A stretch of 64,000 nucleotides of DNA. It comes from Halobacillus sp. A5 (GTDB lineage Bacteria > Bacillota > Bacilli > Bacillales > Halobacillaceae). Each line of letters begins with the position of its first letter. Position 1 is the stretch's first letter. This document shows positions 1-9,239 of this stretch, piece by piece. The stretch covers positions 620,001-684,000 of the forward strand of contig NZ_JAIZEO010000001.1 of the NCBI RefSeq assembly GCF_024189315.1, given 5' to 3'. A program made the position numbers and the translations under genes. Under the pieces are notes generated by a model. That model made no database searches and was not told the DNA's origin. It saw only the letters and a list, made by a program, of their open reading frames with translations.

Positions 1-936
1 GGTAAAGGGTTTATGTTCCGGTCCGCTCAAAATTTTACTAGCTTTGACCCGCTCTTCTTTCATCGCTGAAATAAACCTTGAGAAAACTGATTCAGTAATA
101 ACAGGAAGCGGTACTCCAAGCTCAAGAGAACTGATACTCGTCCATTTTCCAGTACCCTTCTGTCCAGCTGTATCTAAAATCACGTCAACCAGCGGCTTTC
201 CTGTTTCATCATCTGTTTTAGTAAAAATATCAGATGTAATTTCAATTAAATAGCTGTCCAACTCGCCTTTGTTCCATTCAGAAAATACTTCGTGCAGCTC
301 TTGAGCAGATAAGCCCAGTACATTCTTTAAAATAAAATAGGCTTCTGATATCAGCTGCATGTCTCCATACTCAATCCCGTTATGCACCATTTTCACATAA
401 TGACCCGCTCCATCAGGACCTATGTATGTTGTACATGGAGTTTCATCCACTTTAGCAGCAATCGCTTCTAAAATAGGCTCTACGTGTTCATATGCTTCCT
501 TTTGTCCGCCTGGCATGATAGAAGGTCCCGTTAATGCACCTTCTTCGCCGCCGGATACTCCTGTACCAATAAAGTGGACACCTGATTCTTTCAGCTCATT
601 GTTTCTGCGGATTGTGTCCTGATAGAAAGTGTTTCCACCATCGATAAGAATATCACCTTTATCTAAATGAGGCAGCAGCGATTCGATGGTGGCGTCAGTC
701 GCAGGTCCTGCCTTTACCATTAATAAAATTTTTCTCGGCTTTTCCAGAGATTGAACAAATTCTTCAATTGTAGAGGCTCCATTGAAATTCTTCCCTGAAG
801 CTTCATCATTAAGAAATTCATCTGTCTTTTCTTTCGTACGGTTATAAACGGATACTGAATAACCTCTGCTTTCAATATTTAAAGCTAAATTCTTTCCCAT
901 AACCGCTAATCCAATTACACCAATTTCCTGTTTCAA
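1..936 (-). CDS. gnd: 6-phosphogluconate dehydrogenase, decarboxylating (partial, C-terminus outside window)
   Basis: Third enzyme of the oxidative pentose phosphate pathway: 6-phosphogluconate to ribulose-5-phosphate with NADPH and CO2, in the cytosol. The N-terminus reads [19 protein letters not shown], the Rossmann GxGxxG-like dinucleotide site (GLAVMG) of the family, and residues near the window edge ([15 protein letters not shown]) match the family. About 312 of roughly 470 codons are present; the gene runs off the left edge. The start is taken as TTG at 936, which has AAAGGAG nine bases upstream; an in-frame ATG at 945 sits directly on that Shine-Dalgarno and is less likely. zwf lies upstream on the same strand, so the two probably act and are expressed together. 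Identification is firm. Confidence 0.95.
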   Translation of the reverse strand, partial: MKQEIGVIGLAVMGKNLALNIESRGYSVSVYNRTKEKTDEFLNDEASGKNFNGASTIEEFVQSLEKPRKILLMVKAGPATDATIESLLPHLDKGDILIDGGNTFYQDTIRRNNELKESGVHFIGTGVSGGEEGALTGPSIMPGGQKEAYEHVEPILEAIAAKVDETPCTTYIGPDGAGHYVKMVHNGIEYGDMQLISEAYFILKNVLGLSAQELHEVFSEWNKGELDSYLIEITSDIFTKTDDETGKPLVDVILDTAGQKGTGKWTSISSLELGVPLPVITESVFSRFISAMKEERVKASKILSGPEHKPFT

Positions 937-989
937 AACCTTCATCTCCTTTTATATTTCAATACATTAATCCTAAATTAATCTGCAGT

Positions 990-2438
990 TTACCACCATT
1001 GAAAGCTGTCCTCATCAATTAATCTATCTGCAGCCTTCGGTCCCATCGAACCTGCTTCATACAAGTATAATGGTGCTTCATCCTGCTCGTAATCATCCAA
1101 TATTGGCTGCACCCATTCCCAGGACATTTCCACTTCATCCCAGTGAGCAAAATAAGTCTGGTCCCCGCGCATAGCATCTAAAAGCAACAGTTCATATGCT
1201 TCAGGCAGTTCCCTCTGATCACGGGAGAAATTAATATGAACCGGCTCAAGCTTTCCGTTATTTAAAGAGTTTTTACTGTTCAATTGCAGAGTAACTCCCT
1301 TATTTGGACTAATTTCTATGATCAGCAGGTTAGGGGCCAGTTCTTCTTCCTCATATCTTTTGCCGTAAGGACTCTTAAATTCCATAACAATTCTAGTGGA
1401 CTTCTCTTTCATGCGTTTACCTGTTCGGATATAGAAAGGAACACCTTCCCAGAATTCATTATCAATCCATAAACGGGCAGCGATATAGGTATCATTTCTT
1501 GAAGAATTCTCAATGCCTTCTTCATCCAGATATCCTTGTACATGCTCATCATTTATAATTCCTGGACCATACTGGCCCCGGACAATATTTTTAGCCACAT
1601 CTTCTTTTGATAGAGGACGGAGGGCTTCCATAACTTTTTTCTTTTCGTTTCTTATATTTTCAGCATTAATTTCATTAGGCAGGCGCATCGCTGTCATCAT
1701 TAATAACTGAAGCATATGATTCTGTACCATATCTCGAATAGCGCCGACCTTATCATAGTAACCGGCTCTTTCTTCCACTCCTACAATCTCACTGGCAGTG
1801 ATTTGCATATTTGCAATATACTTTTTATTCCAGAGAGCCTGCAGTACAGGATTAGAGTGCTCTAAAGCTTCAAGGTTCTGGACCATGGGCTTTCCTAAAT
1901 AATGGTCGATCCTGTAAATTTCTATCTCTTCAAATACGGCACTGATCTTCTTATTTAATTCTCTTGCCGACTGTAAATCATGACCGAACGGCTTCTCTAT
2001 AATAAGCCGCTTCCAGCCCTCAGTATCACTCAGGCCGCTGTTTTTCACATTAGTTATAATCACATCAAACAATTTGGGTGAAACAGATAAATAAAACATT
2101 CGATTTGCTTGAATGTTTAATTCTTTTTCCCTTTGATTGACATAGTTGTAAAGGTCCTCGTATGCTTCGGGCTCCGTCACATCCAGTGGATGATAACGAA
2201 AAGCTTGAAGAAATTTATCCATCGACTCTTCATCTACGGAACTTCTGGAAAACGTACGTACCGCATCCTCCACATTACCTTTAAATTCTTCATGCGACCA
2301 CTGTCTTCGGCCTAAACCTACGACTGAGAAAGAATCAGGCATGGAACTATCTATAAATAAATTGTACAAAGCTGGGTAAATTTTTCGTTTTGCTAAGTCA
2401 CCCGTTGATCCAAACAAGATAAACGACATAGATTCCAA
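990..2438 (-). CDS. zwf: glucose-6-phosphate 1-dehydrogenase
   Basis: Oxidises glucose-6-phosphate to 6-phosphogluconolactone, making NADPH and feeding gnd directly downstream (53 bp gap). Near the N-terminus FGSTGDLAKRK is the dinucleotide-binding loop, and RIDHYLGK (about residue 175) is the substrate-binding and catalytic signature with the conserved His/Asp. Full length for the family, about 482 residues. The frame is open to 2459, but GGAGG followed by eight bases precedes a TTG at 2438, giving MESMSFILFGSTGD; I take that as the start. A short hydrophilic N-terminus agrees with family members. No obvious defects. Confidence 0.95.
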   Translation of the reverse strand: MESMSFILFGSTGDLAKRKIYPALYNLFIDSSMPDSFSVVGLGRRQWSHEEFKGNVEDAVRTFSRSSVDEESMDKFLQAFRYHPLDVTEPEAYEDLYNYVNQREKELNIQANRMFYLSVSPKLFDVIITNVKNSGLSDTEGWKRLIIEKPFGHDLQSARELNKKISAVFEEIEIYRIDHYLGKPMVQNLEALEHSNPVLQALWNKKYIANMQITASEIVGVEERAGYYDKVGAIRDMVQNHMLQLLMMTAMRLPNEINAENIRNEKKKVMEALRPLSKEDVAKNIVRGQYGPGIINDEHVQGYLDEEGIENSSRNDTYIAARLWIDNEFWEGVPFYIRTGKRMKEKSTRIVMEFKSPYGKRYEEEELAPNLLIIEISPNKGVTLQLNSKNSLNNGKLEPVHINFSRDQRELPEAYELLLLDAMRGDQTYFAHWDEVEMSWEWVQPILDDYEQDEAPLYLYEAGSMGPKAADRLIDEDSFQWW

Positions 2439-2459
2439 TAGCTTTTCCTCCACTTTCAA

Positions 2460-3059
2460 GATACTTTTATACTATTCTGTTTCTTCAAAATACTACTCTC
2501 GTTACATTAAGATATTGGGATCGATTACACAAGTAATAATTTGACAATTTGGACAATATTATAAATTTATCCCAACATGTAACCCCTTTAATCCTTGATA
2601 ATATCCGATTTTTGTGTTTTTTCATATTCTTTGTACACTAAATATTTTAAGCTATAGAAATGAGATGTCAAAAATAAATAGCTGGAAAGGATAGGTAAGA
2701 ACAAAAATAAACCTTTAATCATCGCTCATTACAGGTTTTTAATTTGATCTAATATTCATATCGAAAACTGCACGTATACCAGGTCCATCTCCCTTGATTT
2801 AGAAGCTTGAAGGTTGTACTCTGTCCACCTCCGAATCTATTTTGACGGTCTGTCTGGGATGATCAAACCGTTTTAGATAAATACTCCTTTTCTTCTGTGA
2901 ATTGTATTAAGTCTGGTTCCTATTATTCCTCTTCTGATTACAGCTAAGAGGAGCTTTATAACACAAAAAGAACTTTTATTTAAAATACTAGATTCCATAT
3001 AAGATTTTTGTTCTTTAACACCAGATATAATGATAAACTAATGACAAAGGCGTAAGGAG
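2460..3059. other. 600-bp intergenic region without recognisable gene
   Basis: AT-rich stretch between zwf (leftward) and plsY (rightward) that should hold both promoters. A TATAAT at 3027-3032 lies about 36 bp upstream of the plsY start and is a plausible -10 element. On the zwf side there is a TATAAT-like hexamer near 2565 on the minus strand, but no convincing -35. No coding frame with a Shine-Dalgarno, tRNA or terminator-like hairpin was found. Confidence 0.5.
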
Positions 3060-3068
3060 TTGTGCATC

Positions 3069-3650
3069 ATGGAATACTTTATTTTTATTATTTTGGCTTA
3101 CTTAATAGGAGCAATTCCCTCTGGTCTTATCGTAGGTAAACTGGGATATGGTATAGACATACGTGAACATGGAAGTGGAAACTTAGGCGGGACAAACACC
3201 TTTAGAGTGCTTGGGTTAAAAGCGGGTCTTGTAGTCACAACTGCGGATATTTTAAAAGGGACGTTGGCGACGGTCCTTCCATTATTATTTGGTGCAGAGA
3301 TCATCACACTAGTCATCGGGCTTTTTGCAGTTATTGGCCATATGTATCCGGTATTTGCAGGGTTTAAAGGTGGAAAAGCAGTGGCAACCTCAGGTGGAGT
3401 CATCCTGGGTGTAAACCCGCTAGTATTTGCCATAATTTTAGCAACATTTTTTCTGCTTCTCTATTTAACCAAATACGTATCGCTGTCCTCTATGGTAACC
3501 GGGGTCGTTGCCTTTGTGGTGACCTTACTCCTTGGAGAGTTTGGCTTATCCATTGTTATTGCGATCATGACTATTTTTGTTATATACCGTCATCGAACCA
3601 ACATTAAGCGGATATTAAATAAGACAGAGCCAAAAATTACGTGGATGTAA
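3069..3650 (+). CDS. plsY: glycerol-3-phosphate acyltransferase PlsY
   Basis: Integral membrane acyltransferase that transfers an acyl group from acyl-phosphate to glycerol-3-phosphate, the first step of phospholipid synthesis. The three conserved cytoplasmic motifs are visible: [14 protein letters not shown] near residue 36, [18 protein letters not shown] near residue 93, and the C-terminal RHRTNIKR. There are five hydrophobic segments and the length (193 aa) is usual. ATG at 3069 is chosen because AAGGAG ends nine bases upstream; an in-frame TTG at 3060 overlaps that site. In B. subtilis the homologue yneS lies in the same neighbourhood. Confidence 0.95.
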   Translation: MEYFIFIILAYLIGAIPSGLIVGKLGYGIDIREHGSGNLGGTNTFRVLGLKAGLVVTTADILKGTLATVLPLLFGAEIITLVIGLFAVIGHMYPVFAGFKGGKAVATSGGVILGVNPLVFAIILATFFLLLYLTKYVSLSSMVTGVVAFVVTLLLGEFGLSIVIAIMTIFVIYRHRTNIKRILNKTEPKITWM

Positions 3651-3663
3651 AAGCAGCAGTATT

Positions 3664-3701
3664 AGAGAAACCTGCGGAAGCCTATTGCCGCGGGTTTCTC
3701 T
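3664..3701 (+). terminator. hairpin downstream of plsY
   Basis: A 14-bp stem (AGAGAAACCTGCGG against CCGCGGGTTTCTCT, one G-U pair) with a 10-base loop, 13 bp after the plsY stop. There is no real U-tract, so it may be a weak terminator or an mRNA-stabilising hairpin. Confidence 0.55.
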
Positions 3702-3813
3702 ATGTGTGTATAATCGAGCTTTGAAGACACATCATAAAAGCAATAAATTTTATTAACGTATTTACATATTGTATACTTTGATGTATAGAGCTGGTCTGAA
3801 AGGAGCCTATGTT

Positions 3814-4746
3814 ATGAATCAAGCAGAATTGAATAAAACAAAACAACTTCCTCCTAAAGAGGATCGTCATAAATTATTTGGATCGGTGGATCCAGGACCA
3901 AGAACCAAACCAGTCGAGAAGGATAAGATGGCTGATTTGCAAAACTCAAAAAAAGATTTTCTTTTCCAGATAGATATGGTTGGAATTTCAAATGTAAAGC
4001 ACCCGATTTCTATTCCCAGTCAGCTGAGTCCCGAAATTCAAACCACTATTGGAACGTTTACATTCGGCTCTTCCATTGCTCAGGGAAGCAAAGGTACGAA
4101 TATGAGCCGCTTTACGGAGCAGCTTGACAAATATCATCATGAAGGATTTGCCATCGATGTTGAAACATTAAAAAGTTTCACTTCAGAACTTGCCGATAGA
4201 CTCAAACAAGAAGATGCTGAGGTAGAGGTTTCTTTCCCGTGGTTCTTTGAAAGGAAAGGACCCTACTCCCAATTAACAGGAATGAATCATGCGGATGCTT
4301 CAATCGCAGTAAAATATGATCGTACTAAAGGATTTGATGTGACCGTAAGTCTTACTGGAAAAATTACAACATTATGCCCTTGTTCGAAAGAGATTAGTGA
4401 ATACAGCGCTCATAATCAACGGGGCAACGTGACGATGGAAGTGAAGCTTACTGAAGACTTCGATGAACAAAAGGTTGACTGGAAGGCTGTGTTACTAGAA
4501 GCAGCAGAAAGTAATGCAAGTGCACGCATTCATCCTGTTCTTAAACGTCCGGATGAGAAGATGGTTACAGAGCAGGCTTACGAAAACCCAAGATTTGTTG
4601 AGGATATTGTAAGACTGGTTGCAGCAGACTTGTATGAATATAACTTCGTAGAAGCCTTTACAGTGAAATGCCGCAATGAGGAATCTATTCATTTACACGA
4701 TGCCGTCGCTTCACTAACCTATGATAAAAAACATGAGCTTGAATAA
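3814..4746 (+). CDS. folE2: GTP cyclohydrolase FolE2
   Basis: Alternative, type IB GTP cyclohydrolase: GTP to 7,8-dihydroneopterin triphosphate, the first step of folate synthesis. [18 protein letters not shown] (about residues 188-205) contains the metal-binding/catalytic Cys and the conserved HNQR. The C-terminal half contains [16 protein letters not shown] and [11 protein letters not shown], typical of the family. Length is about 310 aa from the chosen ATG at 3814, preceded by AAAGGAG with eight bases spacing; the open frame continues upstream to 3769. A promoter TTTACA-N17-TATAGA lies around 3760-3790. FolE2 often backs up FolE under zinc limitation, but I saw no clear Zur operator here. 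Confidence 0.93.
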   Translation: MNQAELNKTKQLPPKEDRHKLFGSVDPGPRTKPVEKDKMADLQNSKKDFLFQIDMVGISNVKHPISIPSQLSPEIQTTIGTFTFGSSIAQGSKGTNMSRFTEQLDKYHHEGFAIDVETLKSFTSELADRLKQEDAEVEVSFPWFFERKGPYSQLTGMNHADASIAVKYDRTKGFDVTVSLTGKITTLCPCSKEISEYSAHNQRGNVTMEVKLTEDFDEQKVDWKAVLLEAAESNASARIHPVLKRPDEKMVTEQAYENPRFVEDIVRLVAADLYEYNFVEAFTVKCRNEESIHLHDAVASLTYDKKHELE

Positions 4747-4754
4747 GGTATTTT

Positions 4755-4988
4755 ATGAAATATATAATGATCGCTGTTCTATCTATTTATCGCAAGTTCA
4801 TCAGCCCGCTGACTCCGCCGAGCTGCCGCTTTATGCCTACCTGTTCTGAATACGGAATAGAAGCATTTAGAAAGTTTGGATTCATAAAAGGCACTTGGCT
4901 GACTGTAAAAAGAATATCGAAATGTCATCCATTTCATAAAGGTGGTTTTGACCCTGTTCCTTTAAGCAAAAAAGAGAAAAACAGCTGA
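4755..4988 (+). CDS. yidD: membrane protein insertion efficiency factor YidD
   Basis: Small membrane-associated protein that aids YidC/Sec-dependent membrane insertion. It carries the family signature of closely spaced cysteines ([16 protein letters not shown], then [15 protein letters not shown]) and an amphipathic, basic N-terminus (IYRKFISPL). Full length at 77 aa. It starts 8 bp after the folE2 stop, so it is very likely cotranscribed with it. Confidence 0.93.
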   Translation: MKYIMIAVLSIYRKFISPLTPPSCRFMPTCSEYGIEAFRKFGFIKGTWLTVKRISKCHPFHKGGFDPVPLSKKEKNS

Positions 4989-5062
4989 TCATCTTTTTAG
5001 GTTTATGATTCTCTCTATAAAGGAAAAAGATTTACAGATTCAGAAAAGTAGGAGATGAGGTT

Positions 5063-5350
5063 ATGAACTTGAAAGTAACGGAAGAAGCTGCGAAATGGTA
5101 TAAAGATGAATTAGAATTAAACGAGGATGCTTCGATTCGTTTTTATGTGCGCTATGGAGGAGTTGGCGGTCTTCAGCCGGGGCTGTCTCTGGCCATTAAG
5201 CAGGTGGAAGCCGCTGAACCAATAGCAGAAGACAAGGCGGGGCAAGTCCACTTTTTCATTGAAGCTGATGATGAATGGTATTTTGATGATCGTTCCTTAA
5301 CTGTTCAATATAATGAAAAATGGCAGGAGCCTGAATTTATATATGATTAA
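5063..5350 (+). CDS. HesB/YneR-like iron-sulfur-scaffold-fold protein
   Basis: 95-residue protein of the HesB-like (YneR) family found beside plsY in Bacillaceae. It has the family N-terminus (KVTEEAAKWYKDEL) and RYGGVGGLQPGLSLAI, but lacks the cysteines that true A-type Fe-S scaffolds use to bind clusters, so a cluster-carrying role cannot be assumed. GGAGATGAGGTT precedes the ATG at 5063. It is followed by a strong terminator shared with the convergent yneQ. Confidence 0.8.
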   Translation: MNLKVTEEAAKWYKDELELNEDASIRFYVRYGGVGGLQPGLSLAIKQVEAAEPIAEDKAGQVHFFIEADDEWYFDDRSLTVQYNEKWQEPEFIYD

Positions 5351-5352
5351 AT

Positions 5353-5387
5353 AAAGCGCCGCAATTATGCGGCGCTTTATTTTTTCC
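5353..5387. terminator. bidirectional terminator between yneR-like gene and yneQ
   Basis: Perfect 10-bp stem AAAGCGCCGC/GCGGCGCTTT with a 6-base loop and a T-run on the plus strand (ATTTTTT) and A-rich flank on the other. It overlaps the stop codon of the convergent yneQ. Confidence 0.9.
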
Positions 5388-5685
5388 TTAATGAAAATCG
5401 GTGAATCTGCTCCCATTGCCTTTCGCTCGTCAATACTTCAAGCTGCCGCGCTCCAAACAAATCAAAATGAGGATGTTGAGGGTCACGGTGGATCCATTCC
5501 TTTTTAAGGCCGTATTGACTGCCCCATTGAGCCAGCTTATCAATGTTGGCACAGCCTGCTTTTGTAACCGTATCACATCCGGGAAAGCGGTCATCCAGCC
5601 AATAATGTGTTAAAAATGCTATACTTCCCGCTTCTACACTCTGCTTCCAATTTGACAACTCTGCCCTTTTTACTCCGAATGCCAT
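5377..5685 (-). CDS. yneQ: YneQ-like protein of unknown function
   Basis: 102-residue soluble protein; the position after yneP and the sequence (GVKRAELSNWKQSVEAG, DRFPGCDTVTKAGC, HPHFDLFGARQLEVL) fit the uncharacterised YneQ family of Bacillaceae. There are two cysteines and several histidines but no motif I can tie to an activity. The ATG overlaps the TAA of the upstream yneP (TAATG), a sign of translational coupling. Confidence 0.75.
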   Translation of the reverse strand: MAFGVKRAELSNWKQSVEAGSIAFLTHYWLDDRFPGCDTVTKAGCANIDKLAQWGSQYGLKKEWIHRDPQHPHFDLFGARQLEVLTSERQWEQIHRFSLRKK

Positions 5686-6110
5686 TATTCCGACTTCTCC
5701 ATTGCTCTTAAATACGCATCATGCCAATCGGGAAAATGCTTTCTAATCGAAACAGGACGGAAGGTATCCTTTTTAACGATAACGTGTTTAGTTTCTCCTG
5801 ACACCGCAAGCTCCCCATTATGATGCTCTACATGATACCCATAGGTAATTCTCAAGCCGTCATAAGCCTTCACCCACGTTTTCACAAAAACTTCATCTCC
5901 GTAACGAACGGGGCGTTTGAATTGGATGGAAGCATCAACGACTGGAGATACTACTCCTTGTTTTTCTATTTCATGGTAATAAAACCCTAAATCTTCGATA
6001 AGAGATGTACGTCCAATTTCAAACCAAACAAGATAATTAGCATGATAGACCACACCCATCATATCTGTCTCCTGGTAACGGACGTTAATTTCTGTTTTAT
6101 TAGTAATCAT
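5685..6110 (-). CDS. yneP: acyl-CoA thioesterase, 4-hydroxybenzoyl-CoA thioesterase family (YneP/YbgC-like)
   Basis: Hotdog-fold thioesterase of 141 residues. The signature RYQETDMMGVVYHANYLVWFE (about residues 11-31) carries the conserved D-x-x-G-V-V-Y-H-x-x-Y, where the Asp is the likely catalytic residue. Substrate is not predictable from sequence; short acyl-CoAs are typical for YbgC relatives. It is translationally coupled to yneQ and lies 5 bp from the AAA+ ATPase gene upstream, suggesting one transcript for the three. Confidence 0.9.
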   Translation of the reverse strand: MITNKTEINVRYQETDMMGVVYHANYLVWFEIGRTSLIEDLGFYYHEIEKQGVVSPVVDASIQFKRPVRYGDEVFVKTWVKAYDGLRITYGYHVEHHNGELAVSGETKHVIVKKDTFRPVSIRKHFPDWHDAYLRAMEKSE

Positions 6111-6114
6111 TTAA

Positions 6115-8379
6115 CTATTCCCCCCGGATAGTTTGCCAGGCTTTCTGCCAGTCTTCTTTCACTAACCAATTCATACCGTCCAGCCCGCCGCTTTCAAATA
6201 AACGGTAAGACTGAAATTGAATGGCTTCTGTCACGATGTTAGTAACAAAACGGCCATTACCGCGAATGTTATGCTGTCTGAATTGCTCTAATAAAAAACG
6301 TTGTGCTTCTTCTTCAATTTTATAATCATATTCCAAAGTCAATTGAACAGTCATATCTAAGAGCTCTGTTTCTGTATAATCAGGAAAGTGAAAATATTTT
6401 TTGAATCTGGAATCTAATCCTGGATTACTGTTAATGAGCTGCTGCATCTCGTATTGATAACCGGCTAAAATGACAACTAAATTCTCATTATGCTTAGTCA
6501 TCTCGTCTATTAAGGTTTCGATTGCTTCTTTTCCAAAATCGTCTCTTCCCTTACTGTGAAGAGAGTAAGCCTCATCAATAAACAATACACCGCCTAGAGC
6601 TTCCCTGATTTTCTTTTTTGTTTTTATCGCAGTCTGTCCTGTATATCCAGCTACTAAATCACTTCTTGAAGCTACAACCATATGTCCCCTCTTTAACAGA
6701 CCGCACTCCTTTAATATGCGGGCATATATATCTGCTACCGTCGTCTTCCCTGTACCTGGATTACCTGAAAATACAGAGTGAAGCTCTATCGGGACAACAG
6801 GAAATCCTTCATCTCTTCTTTTTTGCTGCGCTCTTACAAAAGAAGATAGTTTCCTTACTTCATCTTTTATATTTTTTAAACCGATTAGGTGGTGTAGTTC
6901 ATCGAGGGGAGAAGGAACTTCCATGTCTTTTCCCCTGTCAAACTGAAGGTCTTCTTCGTCAATCCTCATATGATCAAGCCAGTGTTCCTTATCATTGAAC
7001 GATTCTGAAGCTCCTTTTTGAAAAATATTTTTGAGCACAAGGTTGCGTACGGTTCTGGCGTTACCGAACGACTCGTCAATTCTTTCGTTTTCAATCTGCG
7101 TTTCAAACGCACGCAGCGCTTTTTTTGTGAAAAAGAAATCATTCTCTAACGCCGCATTTTCAGCAATTTCCAGTAATTCTTCAGTATTATAGTCAGGCAA
7201 TTCAATGTGATTTTGTTCAGGAAAACGACTTCTTAACCCTGGGTTTGCCCACAAAAATTGTCTCATTTCTTCAGGATATCCAGCTAATATAATCGCAAAT
7301 TTCCCACCGTAATCTTTACTTGTCATTGCCGAAACTAGTGTGTCAATTACAGCCTGTCCATAATCATTGCCAGTCTGACCTTCACGCTTTAGACTATAAG
7401 CTTCATCAATGAATAATACGCCGCCTACCGCCTGTTTCACATAATTCATGGTATTCTCTTCACTCTGACCAACGTACGACCCGACCAAATGCGAGCGATT
7501 GACTTCTACTACGTCTTTCGTTTCTAAGATTCCTAAGTCATAATAGATACCTGCCAAAAGACGGGCGATAGTGGTCTTTCCCGTCCCGGGATTACCTGTC
7601 ATAATCATATGGAGGCCGGGTTCGTCCACCATGGAAAACCCCAGGCTCTTACGCTGCTGCTGGTATTTCAAGAAATGATAATACTTTTTTATATAAACTT
7701 TTACGTCTCTTAAGCCGATCATTTGATCAAATTGTTCAATTGGATTCTCTTTATTACCCGAGGTTAGAAAGCCAGGCAGGATTTTAAAAAGCTCTTCCCT
7801 GCTGTCGACAATCTTTCTAATACTCTCATTAATCTCTATTACGGGAATAGTAATTCTTCTCTGTTGAATAGAGTCACGTGCCTCATTCAATTTATTTCTT
7901 AAAAGAAGCAAATTGGAGTAAATCTCCTGATAGACTTGTACGTATGCATAATTACCGCCAACTACTGCTTTCTCTGCTAATTCTTCGTTCCAATGCAGGA
8001 GAAGATCATCCACATCGGCCAAGATGGACTCCACCTTCTTACTTTTAGCTGAATTGTGATCTGTCTCATGCAGAATCCATTGTTCAAATGTTTTCTGCCT
8101 TAACATTGAGTACCCCCGCAGAATCTGAACAGAGTCGTAAAGCTCTTTTACAATTGGATGCTCAGGAGCCAGTACTTGTGCCTGGTCAATAAACTGATCC
8201 GCCAGGTCATCTTGAGCGGGATGTCTTTTGATTCGATAATAGGCAAGAATCACGTATAAGGTTGCTTTTATTTCATTATTATCTATAATTTCATTATTTA
8301 AATAACGTAAGACTTCAACTTCGGATAGAGGAGGCTCCTCCTCTAAGTGCGTCCATTGCTGCAGATGTTGATGTTTCAA
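6115..8379 (-). CDS. double AAA+ ATPase, CbbX/SpoVK-like
   Basis: About 754-residue cytosolic protein with a ~200-residue helical N-terminal region and two AAA+ modules of the CbbX/SpoVK subfamily. The first has Walker A GNPGTGKTT near residue 260 and Walker B GVLFIDEAYSL; the second repeats both (Walker A near residue 540). A sensor-like NPGLRSRFP/NPGLDSRFK follows each module. SpoVK is normally a single-module sporulation protein, so this is a tandem version; the N-terminal helices may bind a partner. The start is uncertain: TTG at 8379 has GGAAGG upstream, while ATGs at 8400/8397 lack a Shine-Dalgarno. The specific function is not known. Confidence 0.85.
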   Translation of the reverse strand: MKHQHLQQWTHLEEEPPLSEVEVLRYLNNEIIDNNEIKATLYVILAYYRIKRHPAQDDLADQFIDQAQVLAPEHPIVKELYDSVQILRGYSMLRQKTFEQWILHETDHNSAKSKKVESILADVDDLLLHWNEELAEKAVVGGNYAYVQVYQEIYSNLLLLRNKLNEARDSIQQRRITIPVIEINESIRKIVDSREELFKILPGFLTSGNKENPIEQFDQMIGLRDVKVYIKKYYHFLKYQQQRKSLGFSMVDEPGLHMIMTGNPGTGKTTIARLLAGIYYDLGILETKDVVEVNRSHLVGSYVGQSEENTMNYVKQAVGGVLFIDEAYSLKREGQTGNDYGQAVIDTLVSAMTSKDYGGKFAIILAGYPEEMRQFLWANPGLRSRFPEQNHIELPDYNTEELLEIAENAALENDFFFTKKALRAFETQIENERIDESFGNARTVRNLVLKNIFQKGASESFNDKEHWLDHMRIDEEDLQFDRGKDMEVPSPLDELHHLIGLKNIKDEVRKLSSFVRAQQKRRDEGFPVVPIELHSVFSGNPGTGKTTVADIYARILKECGLLKRGHMVVASRSDLVAGYTGQTAIKTKKKIREALGGVLFIDEAYSLHSKGRDDFGKEAIETLIDEMTKHNENLVVILAGYQYEMQQLINSNPGLDSRFKKYFHFPDYTETELLDMTVQLTLEYDYKIEEEAQRFLLEQFRQHNIRGNGRFVTNIVTEAIQFQSYRLFESGGLDGMNWLVKEDWQKAWQTIRGE

Positions 8380-8452
8380 AATATCCCGTCCTTCCATCAT
8401 CGTTATATTTTATCATAATTAAACAATGATGTAGATGAACTTGCCCATATAA

Positions 8453-8482
8453 TAAAACCGCTCCCTAATAGGGAACGGTTTT
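8453..8482. terminator. symmetric terminator hairpin upstream of AAA+ gene
   Basis: Stem AAAACCGCTCCC/GGGAACGGTTTT with a short loop, flanked by A- and T-rich sequence on both sides. It is almost identical to the hairpin at 8900-8928, so the two bracket the interrupted intergenic element between them. Confidence 0.7.
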
Positions 8483-8484
8483 AT

Positions 8485-8857
8485 CTTAATTAGAAACCAT
8501 CGTTTCCTCTGTTATTTAAATAGTGTAAACAGTCCTTGCATAAATAAGAGGAACGGGTTTTAGGAAACGACTCCCTTTCCATGGGCGAATGGTGTGCCTC
8601 CTCGTACTTATCAGTCCTCCGGGGGCACACCTGATTCGTCTCTCCCATAGGAGTATCGCCATTTCCTAAAACCCTTATTCGATAAAAGAGTATTCGGTTA
8701 AGTACTGCCTAAAATTAACTCTTCCAAAAAAGGCTCATACCTCAATGGCTCCAAAACTCTCTTTTGATGTAACAGAAAAAGTAACAACTCCTTTGACAAG
8801 AGCAAGGAATGCGGCTTTTTTCTGTTCCTTTTCTTCAATTTCTTATGGAGGAGACAG
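8485..8857. repeat. intergenic element, copy 1 (interrupted)
   Basis: Diverged copy of the element at 10155-10385. Matching blocks include AGAAACCRTCGTTT at the left end, GATAAAAGAG in the middle, CTCAATGGCTCCAAAA, and TTCTGTTCCTTTT...TATGGAGGA at the right end. Without the palindrome inserted at 8543-8680 the copy is about 235 bp, against 231 bp for the other. No coding frame with a Shine-Dalgarno is visible. It lies downstream of the tlp terminator. Confidence 0.6.
8543..8679. repeat. 137-bp palindromic intergenic repeat
   Basis: Long imperfect inverted repeat: AATAAG and GGGTTTTAGGAAA on the left pair with TTTCCTAAAACCC and CTTATT on the right; an inner arm CGACTCC pairs with GGAGTATCG, and GGTGTGCC pairs with GGCACACC around the centre. 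The pattern (CGACTCC...GGGC...CCTCCT...CATAGGAGT) resembles palindromic repeats I recall from intergenic regions of many Bacillaceae. It sits inside the element at 8485-8857. Confidence 0.7.
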
Positions 8858-8899
8858 GTGATTCCATGGCTACAACCATCTAATTTTTTTAACAGCCTG

Positions 8900-8928
8900 A
8901 AAACCGCTCCCTAAGAGGGAACGGTTTC
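8900..8928. terminator. terminator after tlp
   Basis: Hairpin with stem AAAACCGCTCCCT/AGGGAACGGTTT, beginning 9 bp beyond the tlp stop. The flanks allow termination in either direction, weakly for the tlp direction (TTTTC). Confidence 0.65.
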
Positions 8929-8936
8929 ATTCGTTT

Positions 8937-9158
8937 TTATTCTTTATGGCGAGCCTCATCACTTATTTCTTTACGCATAGCTTCCAAGGCCTGTTCTCTC
9001 TTTTTGTTCTTGTTTTCAATCTGCTCCCGGTCTTTGCCGTCTGCCATATTCATCGTTTCATGTGATGCTTCAATATTCTCAATCGTATTTTGTACAGCTT
9101 CCTGCAGTCGCTCTACGTTATCCTCGCGATTGTCTGGATTTGGTTTTTGTTCTGGCAT
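8937..9158 (-). CDS. tlp: small acid-soluble spore protein Tlp
   Basis: 73-residue spore-core protein of the Tlp family. It has the conserved N-terminus KPNPDNREDNVERLQ, followed by VQNTIENIEASHETM and a charged helical tail. GGAGGTAACAATAG precedes the ATG at 9158. In B. subtilis tlp also lies between citB and yneP and is expressed in the forespore under SigG; no SigG promoter could be assigned with confidence here. Its presence shows that the host is an endospore former. Confidence 0.92.
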   Translation of the reverse strand: MPEQKPNPDNREDNVERLQEAVQNTIENIEASHETMNMADGKDREQIENKNKKREQALEAMRKEISDEARHKE

Positions 9159-9239
9159 CTATTGTTACCTCCTATATTGAATGTCACAATTTATGATTTG
9201 AAATTATGCATTTTTTATACAAAAAAATTCCTTCTACTA

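Noticed and set aside
3098-3433. 111-codon minus-strand open frame inside plsY, and similar long antisense frames in citB, tape measure and terminase genes
   Set aside because: They are shadows of well-identified genes, with no Shine-Dalgarno and biased composition.
3715-3813. Zur operator upstream of folE2
   Set aside because: No sequence close enough to the AAATCGTAATNATTACGATTT-type dyad could be found, although folE2 is Zur-regulated in B. subtilis.
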